Assembly (NCBI GenBank): GCA_030698645.1
Contig: JAUYMV010000464.1
Coordinates: 1 to 6,479, forward strand
Length of the DNA stretch: 6,479 nucleotides
Origin: Mesorhizobium sp.
GTDB taxonomy: Bacteria; Pseudomonadota; Alphaproteobacteria; Rhizobiales; Rhizobiaceae
Reading direction: 5' to 3'
Under the pieces are notes generated by a model. The model saw nothing but the letters and a program-made list of their open reading frames with translations. It was not told where the DNA came from and did no database searches. The first letter of the stretch is position 1, and each line of letters opens with the position of its first letter. Both the position numbers and the translations under genes were made by a program. Below, one piece after another: positions 1-5,735 of this stretch.

Positions 1-63
1 GCTTGTTGAGACGGCGCACGGGTTGGGATACTTGGAACTCCAGGAGAGCAAGCGAGCATGAGC

Positions 64-77
64 AGGAGATGATCTTG
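64..77 (+). promoter_or_regulatory. Ribosome binding site deciding the TetR start
   Basis: AGGAG at 64-68 is the only good Shine-Dalgarno sequence for this gene in the right frame. It touches the ATG at 69 (no spacer) but is 6 nt from the in-frame TTG at 75-77, the usual spacing. A second AGGAG at 42-46 lies 11 nt before an out-of-frame ATG at 58, which opens a four-codon reading frame (MSRR) ending in TGA at 70-72 and overlapping the ATG at 69. Either a TTG start or a re-initiation start at 69 fits. Confidence 0.4.
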
Positions 78-764
78 AGCCTGGGTCCAGACACCGGGAA
101 GAAGCGCGGGTATCACCACAAGGACCTGCACAATGCGCTCCAGGACGTCGCGCTCCGCTTCATTGCCGAACGGAACGGGCCCGCATTCTCCCTGCGCGAG
201 CTTGGTGCCGCGATCGGCGTTTCCCACACGGCGGTCTACCGGCATTTCGCCGACAGGGCTGCATTGCTCGAAGCGCTCACGGAGAGAGGTTTTGGGGAGT
301 TGCACCGCTATCAGGTGGTTGAAATGGCAAGAGCGGGCTCGGATCCGCTGGAGCGGCTGCAGGCGCTGGATGAAGCCTATGTCCGCTTCGCTCAGGAGAA
401 CCCGGGCGCGTTCTGGTTGATGTTCGGGAACCGAGGCGAGGAATTCACGCGCGCAAAGGCGCGGCCAGACATCAACAAGGAGGCTCACAAGGAACTCATC
501 AATGCGATTGTGGCATGCCAACGCGCAGGCATTGTCATCCCCGGCGATCCTTACAGGATCGCGGGTTACTTGATCATGGCCCCCCACGGGTTCGCATGCT
601 ATTCCACTCAGGATCGCGAGATGGTGGGGGTCTCCAATGAGATCCTGTCGGCCAGGATGCTGGCGGAGATCGCGCTTATTCCCTTGCTGGCCAATCCGCC
701 ATCACCGCAAGATATTGCTTCCCGCTATTTCCCGGCGCCTGTCTCGGACAAAATTACCGAGTGA
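69..764 (+). CDS. TetR/AcrR family transcriptional repressor (WHG-like C-terminal domain)
   Basis: Cytoplasmic one-component regulator: an N-terminal DNA-binding domain represses a nearby promoter until a small ligand binds the C-terminal domain. From the ATG at 69 it is 231 aa, a normal TetR length. Residues 20-70 form the TetR_N domain, with the helix-turn-helix at about 41-61 (SLRELGAAIGVSHTAVYRHF), including the family's typical VYRHF end, followed by a DRAALLEAL helix. The C-terminal half contains APHGF at 171-175, which resembles the WHG motif of the TetR_C_33 type with W replaced by P; this subfamily call is tentative. The reading frame stays open to the left edge, but residues before 69 look non-coding. 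AGGAG at 64-68 abuts the ATG, whereas the in-frame TTG at 75 lies 6 nt from it, so the TTG is a real alternative start. The ligand and target cannot be read from sequence; the gene to the right is separated by 328 bp, so the target is more likely to the left. Confidence 0.92.
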   Translation: MILSLGPDTGKKRGYHHKDLHNALQDVALRFIAERNGPAFSLRELGAAIGVSHTAVYRHFADRAALLEALTERGFGELHRYQVVEMARAGSDPLERLQALDEAYVRFAQENPGAFWLMFGNRGEEFTRAKARPDINKEAHKELINAIVACQRAGIVIPGDPYRIAGYLIMAPHGFACYSTQDREMVGVSNEILSARMLAEIALIPLLANPPSPQDIASRYFPAPVSDKITE

Positions 765-938
765 ACCGTTCAGTCGTCGGAATGAGACGCGATTTTAATC
801 GGATCAATCCCCGGAATGTCGCCGCCAGCATGTTGTGGCCCAAATGCATAGCGGTGAAGAACGTGTTCCGGTAGCGCTCCCTGCATAGCAGCGGTTCGGC
901 GATGTCGTCATGGATGATCCTCGGGGCAAGCGCGCGGC
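754..938 (-). pseudogene. Possible remnant of an unidentified minus-strand gene (3' end)
   Basis: Read on the minus strand, a frame open from just after a TGA near 938 to a TAA at 754-756 gives about 60 codons with no usable start. Its composition is protein-like (it includes AEPLLCRERYRNTFFTAM and ends TTERFTR), and about 72% of its third positions are G or C over the part I counted. A second frame, 770-886 on the minus strand, gives 38 residues from an ATG and ends DPIKIASHSDD before a TGA. Two plausible tails in different frames could mean a decayed, frameshifted gene end, such as a transposase or the old neighbour of the TetR gene. I recognise no family, and chance open frames are common in such DNA. 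The left end overlaps the last codons of the TetR gene. Confidence 0.2.
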
Positions 939-1000
939 CTCATAGCGGGAAACCGCAAGGGTGGCAAACGGTTCGCTTCCCTGGACCGCCGAAATATTCC

Positions 1001-1014
1001 TTGATTTCGGTCAA
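1001..1014 (+). promoter_or_regulatory. FNR/FixK-type operator (anaerobox)
   Basis: TTGATTTCGGTCAA reads as the half-sites TTGAT and GTCAA (reverse complement TTGAC) around a 4-bp spacer. This matches the CRP/FNR-superfamily consensus TTGAT-N4-ATCAA with one change, and fits the alphaproteobacterial FnrL/FixK pattern TTGAY-N4-RTCAA. Symmetry continues outward for two more bases each side (CCTTGA...TCAAGG, 999-1016). It is centred 85 nt before the DUF2189 start codon on the same strand. A weak -10-like TACAAA lies at 1042-1047, about 37 nt from the box centre, a little farther than the typical class II spacing of about 31. Low-oxygen activation of the downstream gene is the inference. Confidence 0.6.
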
Positions 1015-1059
1015 GGCGCGCGACAGGCATTCGCGCGAGCGTACAAAGTGGAGGAGCAT

Positions 1060-1076
1060 GGCCGAACACCTCGGCC
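1060..1076 (+). promoter_or_regulatory. Leader hairpin upstream of the DUF2189 gene
   Basis: GGCCGA (1060-1065) and TCGGCC (1071-1076) are perfect 6-bp complements around the 5-nt loop ACACC. The hairpin ends 6 nt before the ribosome binding site GGAGG at 1083-1087, so it would lie in the mRNA leader. A short GC-rich stem like this can arise by chance. Confidence 0.25.
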
Positions 1077-1082
1077 TGCACG

Positions 1083-1087
1083 GGAGG
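1083..1087 (+). promoter_or_regulatory. Ribosome binding site of the DUF2189 gene
   Basis: GGAGG five nt before the ATG at 1093 decides this start over the earlier in-frame GTG codons at 961 and 1048. Confidence 0.75.
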
Positions 1088-1092
1088 ACGAC

Positions 1093-1899
1093 ATGCCAGA
1101 CGTTCCTGGAAGTGAGCCGATGCGCGGCGAGACGGCATTGGCGGCGCCAACGGTCCTGCCGCTCACGCTGGCGGATATTTTGGCGAGCCTCAGGCTCGGC
1201 ATGGCGGACTTTGCCGCTGCCCCTCGCTTCGGCCTGGCCATCGGCGGCATATTCGCCGCGATCGGCCTGATCATCGGGCTGTCGCTCACGCGGTGGGACA
1301 TGGCCTGGTTGATCTATCCGTTCGCGATCGGCTTCCCGCTGATCGGGCCGTTCGCCGCCGCAGGCCTTTACGAGGTCAGCCGCCGACTCGAAAACGGCAT
1401 GGAGCTGAGCTGGAATGCGATCCTGCCGGTCGTCTGGGCGCAGCGCAGGCGCGAGCTATCATGGATGGCATTCACGATGCTGTTTTTCTTCTGGGTGTGG
1501 ATGTACCAGGTCCGCCTGCTGATCGCCCTCCTTCTGGGGCGCATGTCGTTCGCGACGCTCGACAAGTTCGTCGATGTCGTCCTCACCACGCCGCAAGGCT
1601 GGCTGTTCCTTGGCGTCGGACATGTCGTCGGCGCGGCGCTCGCACTCATTCTGTTCTCCATCACCGTGATCTCGATGCCGCTGCTGATGGAGCGGAACTA
1701 CGATTTCATCACGGCCATGATTACCAGCCTGAAAACCGTGCTGGCCAGCCCGGTCGCGATGCTCGGCTGGGGTGTCGTGGTGACGCTCGCCGTCATCGCG
1801 GCCTGCGTCCCCTTCTTCCTCGGCCTGCTGGTCGTCCTGCCGGTGCTCGGCCATGCGACATGGCATCTCTACCGGCGCGCCGTGCGGCTGCCGGTTTGA
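1093..1899 (+). CDS. DUF2189 family multi-pass inner-membrane protein
   Basis: Integral inner-membrane protein of unknown biochemical function (DUF2189, COG5473-like). From the ATG at 1093 it is 268 aa, with GGAGG at 1083-1087 five nt before it; the open frame runs back to a GTG at 961, but the residues before 1093 do not look like this family. After a hydrophilic N-terminus (1-40) come hydrophobic segments at about 46-64, 70-93, 122-149, 168-195 and a long one at 219-254 that may be two. Family-type blocks are plain: [26 protein letters not shown] (75-100), the [11 protein letters not shown] block at 117-127, [19 protein letters not shown] at 131-149, [10 protein letters not shown] at 176-185, and a C-terminal [15 protein letters not shown] at 248-262. 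The gene stands alone between its own promoter region, with an FNR-type box, and a convergent hydrolase operon whose end is 10 bp away. The box suggests a role under low oxygen, but nothing in the protein identifies a cofactor or substrate. Confidence 0.93.
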   Translation: MPDVPGSEPMRGETALAAPTVLPLTLADILASLRLGMADFAAAPRFGLAIGGIFAAIGLIIGLSLTRWDMAWLIYPFAIGFPLIGPFAAAGLYEVSRRLENGMELSWNAILPVVWAQRRRELSWMAFTMLFFFWVWMYQVRLLIALLLGRMSFATLDKFVDVVLTTPQGWLFLGVGHVVGAALALILFSITVISMPLLMERNYDFITAMITSLKTVLASPVAMLGWGVVVTLAVIAACVPFFLGLLVVLPVLGHATWHLYRRAVRLPV

Positions 1900-1909
1900 A
1901 CCGCCCGCG

Positions 1910-3553
1910 CTATTGCGCTACCCCGTCCGTCAGCCGCCGGACGATGCCGAGGATCAGGACGGGGAGCACGCCGAAACCGTAGGGCGTGTGCATGCGCTCC
2001 AGCCTCGTGTGGTAGTCGCGGCCCCAGGGACCGACATTGATCGACGGAATGCCGGCCGCGCCGAAGCTGGAATTGCCCGCCACGATGCCCTGCCATTGCG
2101 GCGTATTGGCCGCGATCGCGGCCACCTGACCGTCGTCGGCCTGGCCGAAGAAGCTGACATCCGAAATGCCGGGGAAATAGCGGATCGTGCCGATGCCGAC
2201 GCCGAACCGCTCGACGATCTCGGCAGCCGCGCCGGCGACAGCCGCGCCGAGACGACTTGCTACCCGATCGTCACGCAATTCGACCGGCAGATAGGGAATC
2301 GAGGCGAAGCCGAGCACGATCGCCGGGCCGGCGCGGCCGCTCAGTTCCCAGAGCCTTTCGGTCAGCAGACGGCACTGGTCCGGCAGGCCGAGGTCGCCGG
2401 CGGAAAGCTCGACAGCCAAGGCGCGCAAGGCCTCGCCCGCACCGGGATTGGCGCCGGCCGTTTCGGCGAGCAGTGTCTCGTATCGGACGACGTCCACCGG
2501 GCCGGGTGCGACGCCTGCGCCCGACGCCGCGGCTCGTTCGGCCAGCCGATCCATCAGTCTTGCCGAGCTGCGCCGCGCCGCGTCGCAGACAGCGTCGATC
2601 ACATCTTCGGGCGAACGGCGATGCGTCATGACGTTCCAGTACATCCACACCCTGGCCGGCATGGTGACGTCGTAGGCCGTCTTGCTGTCCTTCATGCCGA
2701 GCAGGGTCGGTCCGGCGCCCAGTTCGTCGCCGGTGCGTTCGGTCAATTCGGGCGCCCACTCGAGTTCGGCCGCCAAGGCGCCGGCAAGAGCCGCGGCCCC
2801 GAGACCGCGAAAGGAATCGGCGGCATGCGCGGCGCGTCCGACGACCAGCGCGCTCGGCAGCAATTTGCCGATCGAGCCGAGCGCGACGACGCGGCCGACC
2901 TCGCCATCGCCCTCGTCTCCCGTTGCGTCGAGATTGATGACGGCTTCGATGTCGAGGCTGAGATCTTCGGCAATCGCGCCGAGCACCTGCGACATATGCC
3001 TGGCGCCCGCCGAATTGCCCTCCTCGTCGGGAACGGCGATGAACAGGAGATTGCCTTCGAAGCCATCGAGCGCGAGCAGTTCGATGACGGCAAGCCCCGC
3101 CGCGAGGCCCGCCTTCATGTCGAGCAGGCCGCGGCCGGCGAGGAATGCGCCGCTTCTCAGATCCTCCGCCGCCCGTGCCGAGCGCGCGTCGAACGGCTCC
3201 CGTGCGATCGCTTCGATCAGTGCCGGTCCGAGCCGGTGCGGCAGCAGCGCCAGCGGCTCCAGTTCGCCATAGCAACCGGTCTCGACGATGTCGAAATGGC
3301 CGGTCAGCACCACGGTGCGGCGGCCCTCGCCCCGCACCAGTCCGAGGACGCAAGAGCGTGGATGCAGCCCGCCCGGCACGTCGACCGTCCAAACCGCGTC
3401 GGGACCCTGCGCGAAGGCCGCGCTGGCGCGCAGGAGATCGACGAGTTTCGCGGAAAAGTCCGCCTCGTCCTTCGAACCCGTCACGCTCGCAATCGCGGTC
3501 AGCGTCAGCGCCCAGTGCTCGGTACGGGCGGCGAGAAGATCGCTATCCGTCAT
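1910..3553 (-). CDS. M20 family metallohydrolase, RocB-like
   Basis: Predicted cytoplasmic zinc-dependent hydrolase of peptidase family M20, which cleaves amide or peptide bonds in small molecules. At 547 aa it has the long layout of Bacillus RocB (arginine utilisation) rather than the roughly 400-aa ArgE/DapE type. Metal-site motifs are intact: TGHFD (H86, D88), GRGLLDMK (D145 bridging), PDEEGN (E177 general base, E178), INLD (D209) and WGRDYH (H515). A lid/dimer-domain histidine is likely in GRAAHAADS (H243). Other RocB-like blocks are KDSKTAYDV at 289-297, PGISDVSFF at 461-469 and SINVGPWGRDYHTRLERMHTPYGF at 504-527. There is no signal peptide. The ATG at 3553 overlaps the amidase stop as ATGA and has no strong ribosome binding site, so translation is probably coupled. 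No arginine-degradation genes are in the window, so the RocB name gives the family, not the substrate; the true reaction of RocB proteins is itself poorly defined. An open frame covers much of this gene on the other strand but is a GC-rich shadow. Confidence 0.92.
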   Translation of the reverse strand: MTDSDLLAARTEHWALTLTAIASVTGSKDEADFSAKLVDLLRASAAFAQGPDAVWTVDVPGGLHPRSCVLGLVRGEGRRTVVLTGHFDIVETGCYGELEPLALLPHRLGPALIEAIAREPFDARSARAAEDLRSGAFLAGRGLLDMKAGLAAGLAVIELLALDGFEGNLLFIAVPDEEGNSAGARHMSQVLGAIAEDLSLDIEAVINLDATGDEGDGEVGRVVALGSIGKLLPSALVVGRAAHAADSFRGLGAAALAGALAAELEWAPELTERTGDELGAGPTLLGMKDSKTAYDVTMPARVWMYWNVMTHRRSPEDVIDAVCDAARRSSARLMDRLAERAAASGAGVAPGPVDVVRYETLLAETAGANPGAGEALRALAVELSAGDLGLPDQCRLLTERLWELSGRAGPAIVLGFASIPYLPVELRDDRVASRLGAAVAGAAAEIVERFGVGIGTIRYFPGISDVSFFGQADDGQVAAIAANTPQWQGIVAGNSSFGAAGIPSINVGPWGRDYHTRLERMHTPYGFGVLPVLILGIVRRLTDGVAQ

Positions 3554-5046
3554 GCCGGCAGATGGAACGGCGCGCGGCGTGTCGTCCAGCCGGAGATTGT
3601 CTCCATCTGAGCGGCAAGCGAATAGAGCGTCTCCTCATCGCCGGGCCGCCCGGCAGCCTGGACGCCAAGCGGCAGGCCGGCTGCCGTGACATGCACCGGC
3701 AGGGCGATAGAGGGCTGTCCGGTCACGTTCTGGATCGCCGGCCAGTGGGTGAACCACAGGCTCTTGTCCATCAACTGACCGAGGAAGGGCGACAGCTTGA
3801 GCAACCGCGTCAGATGGAGCTTGTCGAGAATGTTCTCGATCAGATCGTCGGCGCCCTTCGGGTCCATCGATCCAACCGCCACGGGCGGATGCGCGATCAG
3901 CGGCATTAAAACGGCGTCGAAGCTCGCCGTGTCGGTGATCAGCCTGCGGGACGCAGCATGCAAGCGCTCGAGAGCCGCATATACCTCGCCCGCCGAAAGC
4001 ACGTCGCCGAAGCGTGCAATGACGCGGGTCGAGCGCTCGATATCGCCCATGATGCCGCGGCCAAGCCGGGCGTTCTCGATGCGAATGAAGCCGGCGATCG
4101 AGGACGCAACGGTCCTTGCGAAATCTGCCATGAAGTCGCGGCCGATGAAGGGCAGCGCGATTTCCTCGACATGGTGACCGCCTTCACGGGCAAGCGCCAC
4201 GGCGACGTCGAGAGCGGCGAGCGTTTCGGCCGAGATCTCCAGGCCAAGCGGCGACTGCCGGTAGAAGGCGAGTTTCAGCGATCCGGGGGTGCGCGCGGCG
4301 GCAGCCGCGAAGGTGCTCCTGGGCGACCGCGCCGCATAGGGCGCGAGCGGGTCCGGCCCGTGCGTCAGGTCGAGTAGCGCCGCGCTGTCGCGGACGCTGC
4401 GCGTCACCGCATGGTCCACCACCAGCCCATACCAGCTCTCGGTCACCATCGGCGACAACGGAATCCGGCCGCGCGAGGTTTTCATGCCGACGAGCCCGGT
4501 GCAGGCGGATGGGACGCGGATCGAACCGCCGCCATCGGAGGCATGCGCGGCCGGCACGATGCCGGCGGCCACGATCGACGACGAGCCGCCCGACGAGCCG
4601 CCCGTGGTATGGTTCGTGTTCCACGGATTGCGCGTGATGCCGAAGGCGGCAGATTCGGTGACGAGGCGCAGTCCGTATTCGGGCGACGTCGTCGTGGCGA
4701 TGGGGATCAGTCCGGCCGCCCGGTAGCGTTCGACCAGCACCGAATCGAAATCCGGCACGAGCACGGGCGCCCGGCTGCCTGAATGAAGCGGCACGCCCGC
4801 CTGGGCGATGCCCAGATCCTTGATCGCGAACGGAACACCGGCAAGCGGCGCCGACCGATCGACTGTCTTCGCCTGGTCCCGCGCCTTCTCGTAGAGCGTC
4901 TCCGCGATGCAGTTGATCTCGGGGTTGACGCGCTCGGCCCTGCCGATCGCCGCGTCGACCAGTTCGAGCGGCGTCACATCGCCCTTGGCAACGCGGCCGG
5001 CAAGACCCGTCGCGTCCTCTTCCCACAGAAGTCTTTCGATTGACAT
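3550..5046 (-). CDS. Amidase signature family hydrolase (6-aminohexanoate-cyclic-dimer hydrolase-like)
   Basis: Cytoplasmic Ser-Ser-Lys amidase that hydrolyses a carboxamide to acid plus amine or ammonia. From the ATG at 5046 it is 498 aa, the usual size. The catalytic triad is complete: K76 in VPFAIKDLG, cis-Ser S151 in TTGGSSGG, and nucleophile S175 in SDGGGSIRVP, with the expected 24-residue gap between the two serines. HSGSR (88-92), TTSPEYG (119-125), TRNPWN (138-143) and a C-terminal LPLGVQAAGRPGDE block fit the amidase branch that includes NylA, the 6-aminohexanoate-cyclic-dimer hydrolase. Substrate class is an inference; GatA is unlikely because no gatC or gatB lies beside it. The frame extends to 5205, but those 53 residues do not resemble the family, and GGGGGGAA at 5059-5052 lies 5 nt before the chosen ATG. 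It is first in an operon with the RocB-like gene (ATGA overlap at 3550-3553) and diverges from the ECF sigma gene. Confidence 0.95.
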   Translation of the reverse strand: MSIERLLWEEDATGLAGRVAKGDVTPLELVDAAIGRAERVNPEINCIAETLYEKARDQAKTVDRSAPLAGVPFAIKDLGIAQAGVPLHSGSRAPVLVPDFDSVLVERYRAAGLIPIATTTSPEYGLRLVTESAAFGITRNPWNTNHTTGGSSGGSSSIVAAGIVPAAHASDGGGSIRVPSACTGLVGMKTSRGRIPLSPMVTESWYGLVVDHAVTRSVRDSAALLDLTHGPDPLAPYAARSPRSTFAAAAARTPGSLKLAFYRQSPLGLEISAETLAALDVAVALAREGGHHVEEIALPFIGRDFMADFARTVASSIAGFIRIENARLGRGIMGDIERSTRVIARFGDVLSAGEVYAALERLHAASRRLITDTASFDAVLMPLIAHPPVAVGSMDPKGADDLIENILDKLHLTRLLKLSPFLGQLMDKSLWFTHWPAIQNVTGQPSIALPVHVTAAGLPLGVQAAGRPGDEETLYSLAAQMETISGWTTRRAPFHLPA

Positions 5047-5051
5047 GGCAG

Positions 5052-5059
5052 TTCCCCCC
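5052..5059 (-). promoter_or_regulatory. Ribosome binding site of the amidase gene
   Basis: On the minus strand GGGGGGAA stands 5 nt before the ATG at 5046. It is purine-rich but not a perfect AGGAGG, and it supports this start against the longer open frame. Confidence 0.5.
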
Positions 5060-5171
5060 GCATCCGCGCGGACGCTAGCTGGCAGCCATGCCTTTGGCAA
5101 TCGAGGCACGCGGCGATGCGCATTCCGCCTTGTCCGACGGATGGTGGCGCATTCGCCCGTTGCAAATGATC

Positions 5172-5190
5172 CACAAAACCCTAATTTGTG
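5172..5190. promoter_or_regulatory. Perfect inverted repeat CACAAA-N7-TTTGTG next to the sigma start
   Basis: CACAAA (5172-5177) and TTTGTG (5185-5190) are exact reverse complements around ACCCTAA, in an AT-rich patch within GC-rich DNA. The repeat ends 5 bp before the sigma-factor ATG at 5196 and lies 126 bp upstream of the amidase start codon on the other strand, so it could be an operator for one or both divergent genes, or a short hairpin. No known regulator consensus is claimed. It overlaps a possible -10 (TAATTT, 5182-5187) with TTGCAA at 5160-5165 as -35 and a 16-bp spacer; both are weak matches. Confidence 0.35.
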
Positions 5191-5195
5191 CCCCG

Positions 5196-5735
5196 ATGAC
5201 GCCACAGGACATTACCAAGCTGATCGTTCGAACCTCGATGAGGGATCGCGCGGCGTTCGATTTGCTTTACCGGCAAACGAGCGCGAAACTTTTCGGCGTA
5301 TGCCTGCGTGTCTTGAATGACAGGGCAGAAGCCGAGGAGGCGCTGCAGGAGGTCTTCGTCAAGATATGGACCAAGGCCGATCGTTTCGCCGTCTCCGACC
5401 TCAGCCCGATCTCATGGCTTGTTGCGATCGCGCGAAATCACTCGATCGACCGCATCCGGCAAAGGCGGCGGCCAGCGGCAAACATCGACGATGCGCTTGA
5501 CGTGGCGGATCCTGCCCCCGGCCCCGAGGCATTGGCTGTGGCGGGCGGCGAACGGGAACGTATCTTCTCATGCCTGGAGGAGCTCGAAAGTGACAAGGCG
5601 GCGGCTGTACGCGGCGCCTATATGAACGGTGATTCCTATGCGGAGCTGGCCGAGAAATACGGCGTGCCGCTGAACACGATGCGAACCTGGCTGCGCCGCA
5701 GCCTGTTGAAACTGAGAGAATGTCTGGAACGATGA
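5196..5735 (+). CDS. ECF-type RNA polymerase sigma factor (SigK/RskA-associated type)
   Basis: Group IV sigma factor that directs RNA polymerase to a dedicated set of promoters when released from its anti-sigma. It is 179 aa, normal for ECF sigmas. Sigma region 2 covers about 18-90, with AFDLLYRQTSAKLFGVCLRVL, the DRAEAEEALQEVFVKIW core-binding block and ISWLVAIARNHSIDRIRQRRR toward the -10-recognition end. A short acidic/proline linker (97-112) leads to region 4 at about 119-172, whose helix-turn-helix is YAELAEKYGVPLNTMRTWLRRSLLKLR (148-174). There is no C-terminal extra domain. The frame is open from 5088, but similar proteins start like MTPQDI, so the ATG at 5196 is preferred; 5166 is the alternative. 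No Shine-Dalgarno sequence precedes 5196. The stop overlaps the anti-sigma gene, as expected for a sigma/anti-sigma operon, and such pairs usually activate their own promoter. The inducing stress is unknown. Confidence 0.93.
   Translation: MTPQDITKLIVRTSMRDRAAFDLLYRQTSAKLFGVCLRVLNDRAEAEEALQEVFVKIWTKADRFAVSDLSPISWLVAIARNHSIDRIRQRRRPAANIDDALDVADPAPGPEALAVAGGERERIFSCLEELESDKAAAVRGAYMNGDSYAELAEKYGVPLNTMRTWLRRSLLKLRECLER

Larger units (their letters stand above)
765..1092. other. Intergenic region with coding-like debris and the DUF2189 promoter
   Basis: This 328-bp stretch has no convincing intact gene. Its left part (about 754-940, minus strand) carries two overlapping frames that look like gene debris, described separately. 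Its right part holds an FNR/FixK-type box at 1001-1014, a weak -10-like TACAAA at 1042-1047, a hairpin at 1060-1076 and the ribosome binding site GGAGG at 1083-1087 for the next gene. Open frames crossing it on either strand (for example 902-1270 on plus and 908-1150 on minus) have basic, low-complexity products typical of non-coding frames in GC-rich DNA. Confidence 0.6.

Noticed and set aside
961..1092. N-terminal extension of the DUF2189 protein to the GTG at 961
   Set aside because: It would translate straight through the FNR-type box and leader, and a good ribosome binding site precedes ATG 1093.
902..1270. A 122-codon plus-strand frame crossing the intergenic region
   Set aside because: It overlaps the DUF2189 gene in another frame, has an arginine/serine-rich product and no ribosome binding site at its first ATG.
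2271..3392. A 373-codon minus-strand frame rich in arginine and glycine
   Set aside because: It is an out-of-frame reading of the same M20 gene, with low-complexity arginine-rich composition.
1853..3610. A 585-codon open frame on the plus strand
   Set aside because: It lies antisense to the RocB-like gene, whose catalytic motifs are complete. Its product has no recognisable domain and its length follows from the codon bias of the real gene.
4579..4602. A 12-bp perfect tandem duplication (CGACGAGCCGCC twice)
   Set aside because: It encodes the Gly-Gly-Ser-Ser repeats of the normal amidase signature, so the repetition comes from the protein motif and codon bias.
5167..5172. TGATCC, resembling the -35 element of alphaproteobacterial RpoE promoters
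   Set aside because: No matching -10 lies at the proper distance, since the sigma start codon is only 23 nt further on.
5047..5205. N-terminal extension of the amidase to 5205
   Set aside because: The 53 extra residues do not resemble the amidase N-terminus, a ribosome binding site fits ATG 5046, and the extension would run into the sigma gene's coding region.
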